A DNA stretch of 64,000 nt from Osedax fenrisi (lineage: Eukaryota > Annelida > Polychaeta > Sabellida > Siboglinidae), in the NCBI GenBank assembly GCA_964019155.1, contig OZ025243.1, positions 28,016,444 to 28,080,443 on the forward strand. Direction: 5' to 3'. Position 1 is the first letter of the stretch, and the number at the start of each line of letters is the position of its first letter. Below are positions 14,100 to 64,000 of this stretch, piece after piece. The position numbers were made by a program, and so were the translations under genes. A model generated the notes under the pieces. It did no database searches. It had not been told where the DNA came from and was given only the letters and a program-made list of their open reading frames with translations.

Positions 14100-14335
14100 A
14101 GTAAAACATTTTATACGTTATATATCAGTATTGTGAAACAACTAGAATATTCTGGAATTAGAGTTAATGAACTTTGAACTCATTACAAATATATTTAGAG
14201 AATATATCACAGTATACTCTATCCTATAGGATTACGTAGATTACAGTATACTGTACCACGTGGTACAATATCGATTTACTCTATAACACCATGTGGAGTT
14301 TCACAAGGATCGGTAACTTCTGACTATAGTTTTCA
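14100..14335 (+). mobile_element. LINE reverse-transcriptase fragment
   Basis: KQLEYSGIRVNEL and CGVSQGSV are recognisable as the YYGIRG and CGVPQGSVLGP motifs of Jockey/CR1-type reverse transcriptases, joined through stops. Strongly decayed. Confidence 0.55.
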
Positions 14336-14550
14336 TATTATATATTACTCATTTATAAATATATTAGGATCCTAGATTAAAATACGAATTTATTTATAAA
14401 TTCGGTTAAGCGAATTCAAATTTATATACTTATACAAACGTGCATTTATATTATTATCATATTATTTTAAACTTACCAATTGTATAATTACGGGTAGTTA
14501 TCACGAGTAACGTTACCCTGTCAATTCCTAAATATAACAATAATTCCATT

Positions 14551-14675
14551 CATCTATCTTTCCCCACTATCTCCCCCTCTCTCTCACTCTCTCTGTCCTC
14601 ACAATTCCTATCTATATCTCTCCCCCTATCATCAAATCCTTCTTTCTTACTCTATATATCTTTTTCTCTTATACC
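14551..14675 (+). promoter_or_regulatory. Pyrimidine-rich tract upstream of receptor exon 1
   Basis: About 125 bp almost free of G, dominated by CT-rich words such as CTCCCCCTCTCTCTCACTC. It is unlike the surrounding TA-rich DNA. It sits 75-200 bp before the exon 1 acceptor and may support splicing or be a decayed microsatellite. Confidence 0.4.
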
Positions 14676-14748
14676 AATATATATATATCTACTACCTACT
14701 ACTTATTTTACTATATATAATACTTGCAATATGTATACGCATAACCAG

Positions 14749-54467
<39,719 letters not shown>

Positions 54468-54537
54468 CAACTGCGCAAGCTGGCGATTTATTATTTATCA
54501 TAAATACACACACACACACACCTATATATATATATAA

Positions 54538-54584
<47 letters not shown>

Positions 54585-54751
54585 CATATATTTTATTATT
54601 TAACAATCTGGTATCACTTTATACTAGTACACTATCCAATTATTACTTTTCATCCCTACTATACTAGTCACGTTATTATTATTATGTCATTTTTAATCGA
54701 TGCTATATTATCATTACCTCTATTACTCATTACTGTTCAGTATTCACTTTT

Positions 54752-54757
54752 AATAAA
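54752..54757 (+). promoter_or_regulatory. Possible polyadenylation signal AATAAA
   Basis: This hexamer lies 285 bp after the receptor stop codon and after a (TA)n run. In such AT-rich DNA the hexamer is common by chance, so it is only a candidate. Confidence 0.3.
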
Positions 54758-56251
54758 TACTTCACTTAGAAATATTTACTTTTTAACCGTATGCTTTTTT
54801 CGACTAATACAATTTATATCGTAATTATTATTTTTTATTTAACATTTAAATGTTGTCAATTTCGAATACATAATTGTCTTCATAAATATAATAATAATCG
54901 TGTTAATAATTATAATCATTATTTATATAAACTTTACTATTTTAATATAATAGCTTTTATTTATTATCTTTTCAGAATAAAGATACTTCTAGATAATGTT
55001 TAACTAGTTAATCTGAGGATACCATTATAGGGTATATGTTGTGAATGGGAAATATGATGGAATAGAGGTGTTAGCCAGAGTCTCCAGAGAGGTTATTTAG
55101 AAACAAAAAGTTTCACATGAGTGGAATAAACATTATTAATTAATAATTTAAAATGATTAAACTTTCTTATAAATGAAAGTTTTTATGGATTTATTTACTT
55201 ATTAATAGTATTAATATTAATAATATCATTTTATCTGATATATATATATATATATATATATATGTAATTATATTTTGTATACTGGACTGTTTTATTGAAT
55301 TAAATGGCATATAATATTAATTTCCATCATATGTCAATTTAACATCTAAATAAATTATACATAATTCGTGATTTCTTTCTAATAATGATAAATATGTTAT
55401 ATGTTATATGTCAATTCAGAATCATGTACATCCTTTTTTTAATACGTTCAAGTATATGATTATTCTAGTGTATTCGATGATATATCACTACTTTTATAAT
55501 AATCATTTCGATAATATTCCTTCATTGTTCTTTTTACTTAAATTAATATTGTTTAGTTTTAATATTTTAAAGGATATCTAGGATAGTAAATATCATTATC
55601 TTCAAATATATTAATTTATTTATTAAAAATTACTTTTAATACGAATTCCCTGCGTTGATCTTTCAACTTTATTATTACACATCGCTCGGTTGCTCACACA
55701 TACAACCTGCTCGGGTGACTAACAGGTAGGTGGCCTACTATTCCTTTGCAAAGGGAAACCTGTATTTTGTAAGGCACCGCTTACTCGCAGCTAACCATTA
55801 TATCTAATGGCCGTTACACTTTCCTCTACCTGGGGAGCCGGTGGATGGGAGTTATCATCACAACCTCTCTATATCAATTTTTAGATATAGTTGAAGAAAT
55901 ATGGGCCTAGGATACTGCGGAAACTGAGCTCTCCATAAATTTCCACAAAGGTTTAATATTATAATAAAGTTATGACTCGCATGTCATATGACATGAATAT
56001 AATAAAATAAATATAAATATTTTAGAACTATTTTTGATTCTGCTTAGAGAGGTAATTATGTATCTACGTAATTTATTTTTAAATATGTATGAGATTGTGT
56101 AGTTAGTCTTAAAAAGTGTATTCCATGGCGATTAATAGTTAGTCTTTAGGTTGTATTTTAAACGGGTATTATTTGATAATCTCAAAAGTGCATTATATGT
56201 TTAAATTGATATATTTTATTATTGCATTGTTTATTCAGCTTAAATATCGAG

Positions 56252-56291
<40 letters not shown>

Positions 56292-56685
56292 CGTAATGAT
56301 TAGTGCGTATAATATACGCCGTATATTGACCCATATGCTTTTAGTTAGATCAAGTAGTAAACTATCATCGTATTGTGATTTGATCTATACGCACTTATAT
56401 TGTATTATATAATTCATGATATGGTGAGCGAGATGTATTTGTTCTATGTTTTTATACAGCGCATTACTTTGTTACAAATGCATATAGGTATAAACACTAT
56501 AGCTATTGCAATACTTGCACCCCTTTGTATGAAATTATATACATATATAGTGGCGTATAAATATATACTTATGTGTAGCTGTTGATCAATATATTGAATA
56601 TATTGTATATTAAATTAGTATATTCATATATGAATATACTAATTTAATATATATTACATTTTTACATTTTTCGGTTTTCGGACTG
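54758..56685. other. Downstream of receptor: AT-rich DNA with one GC-richer block
   Basis: Mostly AT-rich with (TA)n (about 55241-55262, 56255-56288). The exception is 55660-55960, described separately. No gene recognised. Confidence 0.45.
55660..55960. other. Unidentified GC-richer block, probably repetitive
   Basis: About 300 bp of moderate G+C with words such as GCTCGGTTGCTCACACATAC, CCTTTGCAAAGGGAAACCTG and CTGGGGAGCCGGTGGATGGG. No frame stays open for long. It may be the 5' or 3' untranslated part of a LINE. I do not recognise it with confidence. Confidence 0.35.
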
Positions 56686-56689
56686 CGAA

Positions 56690-56905
56690 CTGTGATTATA
56701 AAGCAATCGGCCGTCCATATATAAGTTAATTGTTTTAGATTAAATAAATGGGTTTTCATTAGTTTCTTGAAGTTTGGAGTTGATGGTGTAATACGGATGG
56801 ATGTAGGGAGAGTGTTCCAGGAGTATGGGACGGATTTTTCCTAGGCGCGAGTGTTAGTTGAATGTAAGTTATGTTTAGGATGTAGTTGAAGTATAAACGT
56901 ATTAG
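56690..56905 (-). mobile_element. L2-like LINE 3' fragment
   Basis: The minus strand reads SWNTLPTSIRITPSTPNFKK followed by LMKTHLFN, the usual C-terminal WNxLPxxIR...FKxxLKxHLF motif of L2/CR1-type elements. Confidence 0.8.
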
Positions 56906-56921
56906 AGGATCGTGCATTTGT

Positions 56922-58690
56922 TACTTACTTACTTACTTAGTCCCTTGACCTGTTGATTGTAGGGGGACATGACTTGACGACGACACGCATACCCTTCAAC
57001 ATTTTTTCCGGTTGTGAACATCATTCAAGACCTCTCTTTGACTCATGCCAGACCATTTACAAACATTACTGTTCTAATCTCTCCGAGGTTGTCCTCTTTT
57101 TCTCTTCCCTCTTAGAAATCCTTATATGATAGTTTTGTGGAGAGAATAATTTCTCATCACATGTCCGAAATAGCTCATTTTTATTCACTTGATCGTCGTT
57201 AGAATATATTATGTTTTTCCCACAATGTCTTCTATCGTGTTGTATAAAAATACATTTGTTTTATGTTCTCTATATGATATACCATGGATATGTCTGTATG
57301 ATTTTGTCCCAAAAGCAATTATTATTCTTTCTATGGCTTCTGTCAATGTCCATGTTTCGCATCCGTACAGCATAATATAGAGGACTAGTGATTTATATAG
57401 GAATATTTTTGTCTGGATGGAGATTTTATTACTTTTCAATATAGTCTTTAATCTTACTAATGACGATTTAGCAGTGGCCATTCTTATCTTTATATCAGAT
57501 TCACTTTTACCGTCTTTAGTAAAGGTTACTCCTAAATATTTAAATTTATCGACCGTTTCCAGTATCTTTCTGCCCATGGTTATTTCTATTGGTAGTTCCA
57601 CTTGATCTCTTTCATTCACCATTACTTTACTCTTTTCTTGACTAATTGCCATTCCATATGCTGCTGAGGAAATGTAAAGTTTGTTTGTAATTAATTGTAA
57701 CTCATCCAATGTTCCTGTAATCAAGTCAATGTCATCTGCGAATCTTAGATTGTAAATGTCCATACCTTTCCAATCACTACACTGCCCTTATAGTTTTCTA
57801 ACGTGAACCTCATTATTTCCTCTAGGTCAATGTTGAAAAGTGTAGGCGATAATAAACACATTGGCGTACTTCTACTGTCGTTTGAAGAATTTACCAGTTG
57901 CAACATTTATTATTACTGCGCTCTGTTCATTTTTATAGAGACTTTCTATTAAGCAGATCAATCTTTCTTCAACATTGAATTGTCTCATCACATTCCATAG
58001 ACCTTCATTCCAAACTCTGTCGAATGCTTTTTTATCTATGAAATTGTGGTATAATTTCAAGTCATGCTATATATGTTTTTCTGCTAGTATTCTGCTATTT
58101 AATATTTGCTCTTTTTACTAAATCCTGCCTGTTCTTCTGCCAGTATATCTTCTGCTTGCGGATTCATACGATTATTTATTATTCTTAGGAGTATCTTACT
58201 TACGTGACATATTAGACTGATTGTTCTATAATTTTCACACTTCTTCAGATCTCCTTTCTTAGGTATCGTAATAATTAAGGATTTTGACCAAATGTCTGGC
58301 CATTCATGCGTCTTCCAGATATGTTGGCATAATGTTGTCATAACAGTCAACATTTCTTCTCGACAATGCGTAAATAATTCTCCTGGAATATTATCCACAC
58401 CCGCCGCTTTTACTTTTTGTATACTTCTTATTGCTTGTTCCACTTATGATTTAATTATAGAAGGACTAACTCACTGTCACTTTTTCTGTTACTTAGCAGA
58501 TTCCTGTCTGGTGTTATTTGATAATTATAAAGATCTTTACAATATTCCGACCATCTATTTATAATTTCTGTATCATCCTTCACCAATATTCCCTTTTTGT
58601 TTTCAATTATGTGTATGCTTTTTGCGTGTAGTGGTACTGGTGTGTAATTGGATTCTAGGTAGGCAGGATAGTCATGGTGGATTGATATAT
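56922..58690 (-). mobile_element. RTE-like LINE 2
   Basis: It reads right to left and ends in (TAAG)n at 56922-56940. It carries three open blocks of reverse transcriptase (separate entry) and a 3' coding remainder at 56950-57200. The 5' end is lost. Confidence 0.87.
57209..58443 (-). pseudogene. RTE-like reverse transcriptase, broken
   Basis: 58099-58443: SIQKVKAAGVDNIPGELFTH, LIITIPKKGDLKKCENYRTI, SLICHVSKILLRIINNRM, EEQAGF. 57872-58060: KAFDRVWNEGLWNVMRQFNV. 57209-57763: YNLRFADDIDLI (catalytic box), AISQEKSKVMV, KFKYLGVTFTKDGKSESDIK, LYGCETWTL. These are standard RTE/BovB-type motifs. Two frame breaks and a missing VRQGC-type block separate the parts. Confidence 0.9.
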
Positions 58691-58699
58691 GTACCAGTA

Positions 58700-59285
58700 G
58701 TAGGGTTTGTAGATGATTCTCTTTTATTTATAACAATAAATATAATTCATATATCTGATTATATGAATATTTATATATTATATTATATATACTAGAGTAT
58801 AGCTATATATAGCTATATATAGCTATATAATACTATACTATAGTATAATATAAAATCTTAAAATGTTAATATTATATGATATTTGTAATTATGAATTACA
58901 TAATATTTATTAAATATATATTTATTGTGGTTTTTTTATAGTATTTATTTATATTAATCAATAAAACAATGTTAACAATACTAGTAATTAATACATGTTT
59001 ACCATAGTTACCATTACTATAAACTATAAAATAAGATATTGAAAACAGTAAATGATTAACGTTTAAATAATATTAAAATTATAAATCATACAATTATAGA
59101 ATATGTATTCACTGAGTTTGACATAATGCTACATATAAATATTGTTGATGTGATTCCTAACAGTAGTATCTAGTGTTAATTATAAAGTAGTCGTTGTATA
59201 GTTTTGAATCACACTGAGTTTGTATTACACCTAGTTTTGTAGAGTAATGTTTGTACAATGTGAATTACAAATATTATTTATATAA
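58700..59285. other. AT-rich spacer, nothing recognised
   Basis: Includes palindromic TATAGCTATATA words at 58795-58850. No coding signal. Confidence 0.5.
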
Positions 59286-59289
59286 CGAG

Positions 59290-60860
59290 TATTATACAGT
59301 ATAGTATATACTTTACCGGATCGAGATTGTTTCCCAAGCACTTTCAACAATTTAATTCCATGTCGTCCTGTTTTTCATTGCCGTATTTAGTTCTTCACAT
59401 AGCTCTTTTACATAAGTTTTTCTCGGTCGTCCATTGTATGGTGGTCTGAGCTTTCCTGTTCCATGGTTCGGCGTCCAAAACAAAATATCTTTTATAATTT
59501 CTTCCTCACCATGATAACATTGACCCACGAAACGTGTTCTTCGTATACGTATTGTACGCGTTAGTGGTGGAATATTTCCGGTTAGGCGAATATTCATTGG
59601 ATGCTCTTTCCATTATATATTTAATAGGTTATGGCTCTCAACATTCTTGTATAAGTTCCATCTAGATTTTTCTCGTGTTTCTTAGTTAGGGTAAACGCTC
59701 CAGACCCGTATAATAAAACTGATTCTAGCACAGCTATGAAGAAGTTCCTCTTTAAAGTTGTATTAAATTGTGATTTCCATACGGATCTTAATTTTTATAG
59801 AGTTGCCCAGGATTTAGCTATTCTTATTTTTATTTCTTTATCTGTTGATTCTATTTCGTTTCCAAGAGAAAATAAATTATCGATATTTTTCAATAATTCA
59901 CATTCTATAGATATTACGGTTTTATTTGAATTTATTTTCATATGTTGTATCTTTTTAGCAATTAATTTGAGACCTATTGTTTCCCACTTTCTTCTAAGAC
60001 ATTCAGTTATTTTCAGCATTTCTGCTAGAATCTACAAATATTACAAGGTCATCAGTATAATCTGCATCTGTAATCTTAGTTTCTAGATATCTTCTACTTC
60101 GTTGTTTAGATAGTGTTAGGCCTAGATCCTTATTTTCGTCAATAGATGTTCTTAATACGTAATCGAGTGTAATAATTAACAATAATGGTGCCAGAATATC
60201 CCCCTGTAGAACACCTGCAAGTATATCAAAATATTCTGTTTCACCATTAGGTGAACGTACCATTGATTTAGTATCTCTATATAGTATCATAATTGCGTTG
60301 ATTATATTCGTTGGAATACCGTATGACTTACAAATGTTTGCATTTTTGCTCTGTGTATTGAATCGAAAGCTTTAGAGAAATTTACAAATATTAGGCTTGT
60401 AATAAGATTATTTTCTTTAATACCTTCGATTATCCTTCTTACAGTTATAATTTATCCGACGGTTGATCTGTTATTTCTGAAACCATTTTGATTTGGTCTG
60501 AGGGTCTTATCTAGGGTATGTTGTATTCATTCTCTTAGTAGCGTATTATATATTTTAGCCGCGAATAATATATTAGTGTAATACCTCTATAATTGTCTGT
60601 TAAAGTGAGGTCACCCTTCTTTGTGAATGGGAGGATGAATCCTTTCGTCCAGTGTTCAATTGGTTCTGAGAGTATTCATTGTTGCAGAATTCTAGTAATA
60701 TCTGATTGAAGTGACCTGTATTCCATACTTCGGCTGGTATTTCATCTAATCCGGCGGATTTATTTTTCTTTATTTTTCTGAGTACAATTCCAAGTTCTTC
60801 TATAGTAAATGGAGCTTGCTTAATTTGATGCTATTTTTCCACTATTTTTACTATGCATAC
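59290..60860 (-). mobile_element. RTE-like LINE 3
   Basis: It reads right to left, related to the element at 44561-46385. Open blocks are 60003-60290, 59795-60019 and 59352-59597, with decayed N-terminal reverse-transcriptase DNA at 60300-60830. Confidence 0.85.
59352..60290 (-). pseudogene. RTE-like reverse transcriptase C-terminal half, broken
   Basis: LAGVLQGDILAPLLLIITLD followed by YVLR (compare KGVLQGDTLAPFLFIITLDY in RTE-like LINE 1), the catalytic box changed to YTDD (DADYTDDLVIF), then KKIQHMKINSNKTVIS and EIKIRIAKSWATL. The C-terminus is RRTRFVGQCYHGEEEIIKDI followed by LFWTPNHG. Frames change twice. Confidence 0.87.
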
Positions 60861-60939
60861 ATGTATTGATTGGTTTCTATCAATTTTTTTACTAGTAACA
60901 GATGGTAAAATATATGCTTTATATAATAAGTATTATACA

Positions 60940-61230
60940 GTATAGTGTATAATATATATATATTATACACTATATATTGTACAGTGTACATTACACAGTG
61001 TACAATTGTACGTCGTACACTATACGTCATATAGTGAGAAGTTTACAAAAATAACTAAATGAGATGTTGGGATACTAGACTTGGGACACGGATGAGTCAC
61101 CATATAGGGTGAATCACATACGTCGTGTACGATAGCCTATATGTCCTATGGGACATACATGTTATTCATTATACTGTAAAATGTACGTTGTACATGTTAC
61201 AGTGTATATGTTAAAGTATACGATGTACAG
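60940..61230. repeat. GTAC-palindrome-rich low-complexity patch
   Basis: Words such as TACAGTGTACATTACACAGT and ATGTACGTTGTACATGTTAC, like those at 5544-5750. Confidence 0.65.
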
Positions 61231-61234
61231 TGTA

Positions 61235-61580
61235 TATATATATATACAAGTATACCTTCTAAGAAACAAATTACATTGACTGCCAATAAAAACACATATA
61301 ATGTATAAGATTTGCCTTACCATATATAGCTACCCACCACAACACACTTGATTATCTCGCTAACTTACTAAATTCCAACATAATTATATAATTACAAAAT
61401 AAATAAACAAATTCAAATTAAAAACTCCAGTTCTATCATATTTAACATCTATCCAACATAAATCTATCTCCATCCATGCTCAAAAAATCTGGAATGATCT
61501 CCCTCAATATATCCGATCAGCCGACTCAACTGCAATATTCAAGTCAAAGCTCAATAAATTCCTTTTTTCGCAATAACTAA
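61235..61580 (+). mobile_element. L2-like LINE 3' fragment
   Basis: LHWLPIKTHIMYKICLTIYS near 61275, then KIWNDLPQYIRSADSTAIFK followed by SKLNKFLF near 61480-61570, are the last motifs of L2/CR1-type ORF2. The tail continues toward 61700. Confidence 0.8.
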
Positions 61581-61799
61581 AGTATAAACAAGTAGGCTAA
61601 CTGTATAACGATTTATGCGCATTGCAGTCTCCAAACCAACCTTACATGCGCATGCGTTAAAACACAAGTAATGCTTCCTACAAACACTAAAAATGCATTA
61701 AAGCCTCGATAAATCACGTGGTAGGGGTGTCACATGCAACGATATCGAAATGCCTATAGTGGTGACGTATGCCTACTGTAGTCACGTGTAACGAGTTTA

Positions 61800-61905
61800 C
61801 CTAGTGATTGACAGGATCACGATCCTGGATCGGGATCGGGTAATATAGAGAGGATTAGGATCGAGATCACCGATCCAGGAAAAAAAGTATCGGTTCCCAT
61901 CACTG
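61800..61905. mobile_element. Possible short hAT-like MITE
   Basis: AGTGATTGACAGGATCACG at the left and the complement of CAGTGATGGGAACCGATAC at the right are imperfect inverted repeats of hAT type. GATCGGGATC words lie between them. No target duplication was found. Confidence 0.4.
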
Positions 61906-61929
61906 AGTGTTCCTAAATAGGGTGTACTG

Positions 61930-62121
61930 TCATATATGACTATATATAGTGCGTGTGTATGACGTACATTGTATGTACGAGTGTGAGGTTGTGTGTGGCG
62001 TGTGTGTGGGCGTGTTTGTGGGCGTACGATTATAATTAGAAAAGTATGACCGGATATCCGCATGTGCAATTAAACAACACGACAGATCATAAATGTAACT
62101 ATTATAATTGACATGGGAGTA

Positions 62122-62164
<43 letters not shown>

Positions 62165-62735
62165 GAAAAAGCCGCTTATATTGTTTACCACTATTATATA
62201 TAAAAAATTCTAATATATAAATATAATGGCGCATCAGTTGTATTAGGATGCAACTTATTTATAAGATTATTCCTCTCATATATAAACACATGCCTCGCAT
62301 GTTTCGACATATGACTCGCATGTATCGACATATGTATATAATAACAAATCGTGTGTATCTTCCTAGTTTTACGATTTAATTTTTATTTTTAATATTTTTT
62401 GGATGTGTCAACATTTAGATTGATATTTAAAATTTAAGAATATTAAAATATATGTGAAACCTGAACCTATTGATATTTTAAAATAATTGTATGCATATTC
62501 AATATAATAATTAATTTCTTATTAATATGTATGTTAACAGGTAAATATTCTCATAATTATTTAATGGTCAATATTTAAAATTAGGTCACTATATATAGCA
62601 TATATACATGACCAATATATAATACTATAGTACATTTATACTAATAGGTCTGCTATATCTTAATAATTACATACTTTAATATACACTTTATTTATAAGAA
62701 TATTAATATTAATTAACTCTAATATTATCAAATAG
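61930..62735. other. AT-rich spacer with GT-rich and (TA)n tracts
   Basis: GTGTGTGGGCGTG-type tract at 61975-62025 and (TA)n near 62128-62158. Nothing else recognised. Confidence 0.5.
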
Positions 62736-62739
62736 CCCG

Positions 62740-63170
62740 ATAGATTTAAATATACTACTATTACGTGGAATTAAAGATATCGCTAAATATATTGGTTTAC
62801 ATATAAATAAAGACAAGACGGAATACATGTGTTTAAATCACGAACATCATATAAACATTAAAAGCCTATCAGGACATAATATAAAACGTGTAGAAGAATT
62901 AAAGTATCCAGGTAGTTATATTGTTTCAACTAAACATGACATAAATGGTATAATCTGGAGTCGGTATATATAGCTAGGAATATAACGTATTAAAATAACG
63001 AATATATTGTCATCTAATAAAAATAGACAAAGGATGTAATGCATTATTTATGAAAATCAATAGGAATTTCATGAATACATTTAACAAAACGATGTACCGA
63101 TTTTAAATGTAAATTTGCTACGAATGATAAATTCGCCTCTACCATGGCACATCATACAGATCGATTAAAG
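62740..63170 (+). mobile_element. LINE reverse-transcriptase fragment
   Basis: AKYIGLHINKDKTEYMCLNH, then ELKYPGSYIVSTKHDINGII, then CKFATNDKFASTMAHHTDRL. These match the xxGLxINxxKTEYM...FKYLGSYIxSTEHDI segment common in invertebrate LINEs. Catalytic part missing, stops present. Confidence 0.75.
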
Positions 63171-63707
63171 GGATGCTCTTATATCCGTACTACGTATCGT
63201 TGATGTATCGATATACGTATACATGTGGCAAGAACAAAGGTATGCCTGTAGTTATAGGTTAAATCTCACGTATACATGACTATAGTCATCACGTAATAGA
63301 AAATTATAACAATTCACAATTTAAAAAATATAATTATTAAAAATATCATCGTAAGAAGATATTGATAATTATTGTATGTTTGATACAATATAAATGTATA
63401 TGTGTTAATGTACCTATAGGTATGTATATGTATAACATATATGTATAACTATAGATAAACTGGTATTAAATATTATTTAAATATTATTTAATATACTATT
63501 TTCATAGCATATTTTAACATATATACCTATAGGTTAAATGTTTGAAATAAATATGCTAATATCGTTACTATTATTTGTATTGCAATAGTGGTCATAACCT
63601 TACATCGTTTAATATTAGTATCGTAATTAAATATGAAATAAAACTATATTTTAAATTGAATTCCCTCTTATTAATCTATGGTTAATAATCATGCCCAGAT
63701 TCATATA

Positions 63708-64000
63708 AGGGAAGTCTCCGATTACCGACCCCCTCCTAATACCGACCCCCTATCGTATCTCAGTAAAGTATTTTGTTTTTAAAAATATTTAATCCTATAA
63801 TTGTTATTTAATCAAATGAAATATTCTGTTTTTACTTTTTAAATATTTGAATAATAACTTTTTTTAAATAATTGTAAATACTTTATTAATTAAAAGATAA
63901 CGTAATACTGCACATAATATTGTAGATCAATAAAATGTTTATAACTTTTATAAAAAATAATTTAATTTCAATGACTATTAACCAATATATCTTAATAATA
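63708..64000. mobile_element. GGGGAAAGT / GTCGGTAAT element (family A), copy 3, cut by window end
   Basis: GGGAAGTCTCCGATTACCGA followed by CCCCCTCCTAATACCGACCC is the reverse complement of the right end of 20113-21068. The following 250 bp match its interior. The orientation is opposite to copies 1 and 2, and it runs off the window. Confidence 0.85.

Overview
The window is about three-quarters A+T and is packed with (TA)n and other microsatellites, decayed non-LTR retrotransposons and small inverted-repeat transposons. Spliced exons, a class C GPCR and LINE/SINE/hAT content make it nuclear DNA of an invertebrate metazoan. I cannot name the phylum from sequence alone. No rRNA, functional tRNA gene, CRISPR array or bacterial feature was seen.

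The only host gene I can support is one large multi-exon gene on the + strand, from about 14.75 kb to 54.47 kb. Most of its exons are too short to show up as long open frames. I assembled it from splice sites, matching intron phases and family motifs. Sixteen exons encode about 860 residues of a metabotropic-glutamate-receptor-like class C GPCR: a signal-peptide-like stretch, the Venus flytrap ligand-binding domain (exons 1-10), the nine-cysteine linker (exons 11-12), seven transmembrane helices (exons 12-15) and a short C-terminal tail (exon 16). Every exon-exon phase agrees. The initiating Met is not resolved and probably lies in an exon upstream of 14.75 kb. The residues that hold the amino-acid backbone appear kept, but the two basic residues that bind the distal carboxylate of glutamate in mGluR1 appear changed. 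The ligand may therefore not be glutamate.

Layout: 1-14.1 kb is AT-rich with DNA transposons. These are a 1.1-kb element with 8-bp target duplication, two related families ending in GGGGAAAGT, and a decayed ZBED5-type hAT nested in one of them. From 14.75 to 54.5 kb is the receptor gene, whose introns hold LINEs of at least three kinds: a Jockey/CR1/L2-like group, an RTE-like group, and one R2-clade copy with a restriction-like endonuclease. They also hold a tRNA-derived SINE family, several MITEs, and a roughly 1.45-kb (GTA)n array. From 54.5 to 64 kb there are two RTE-like elements, L2-like 3' fragments and the start of another GGGGAAAGT element.

No multi-gene pathway is visible. The biology here is the receptor plus the interplay of mobile elements with its splice sites: several elements sit within 25-100 bp of exons, and two exon borders are locally duplicated. 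Alignments to known families are from memory and were not computed.
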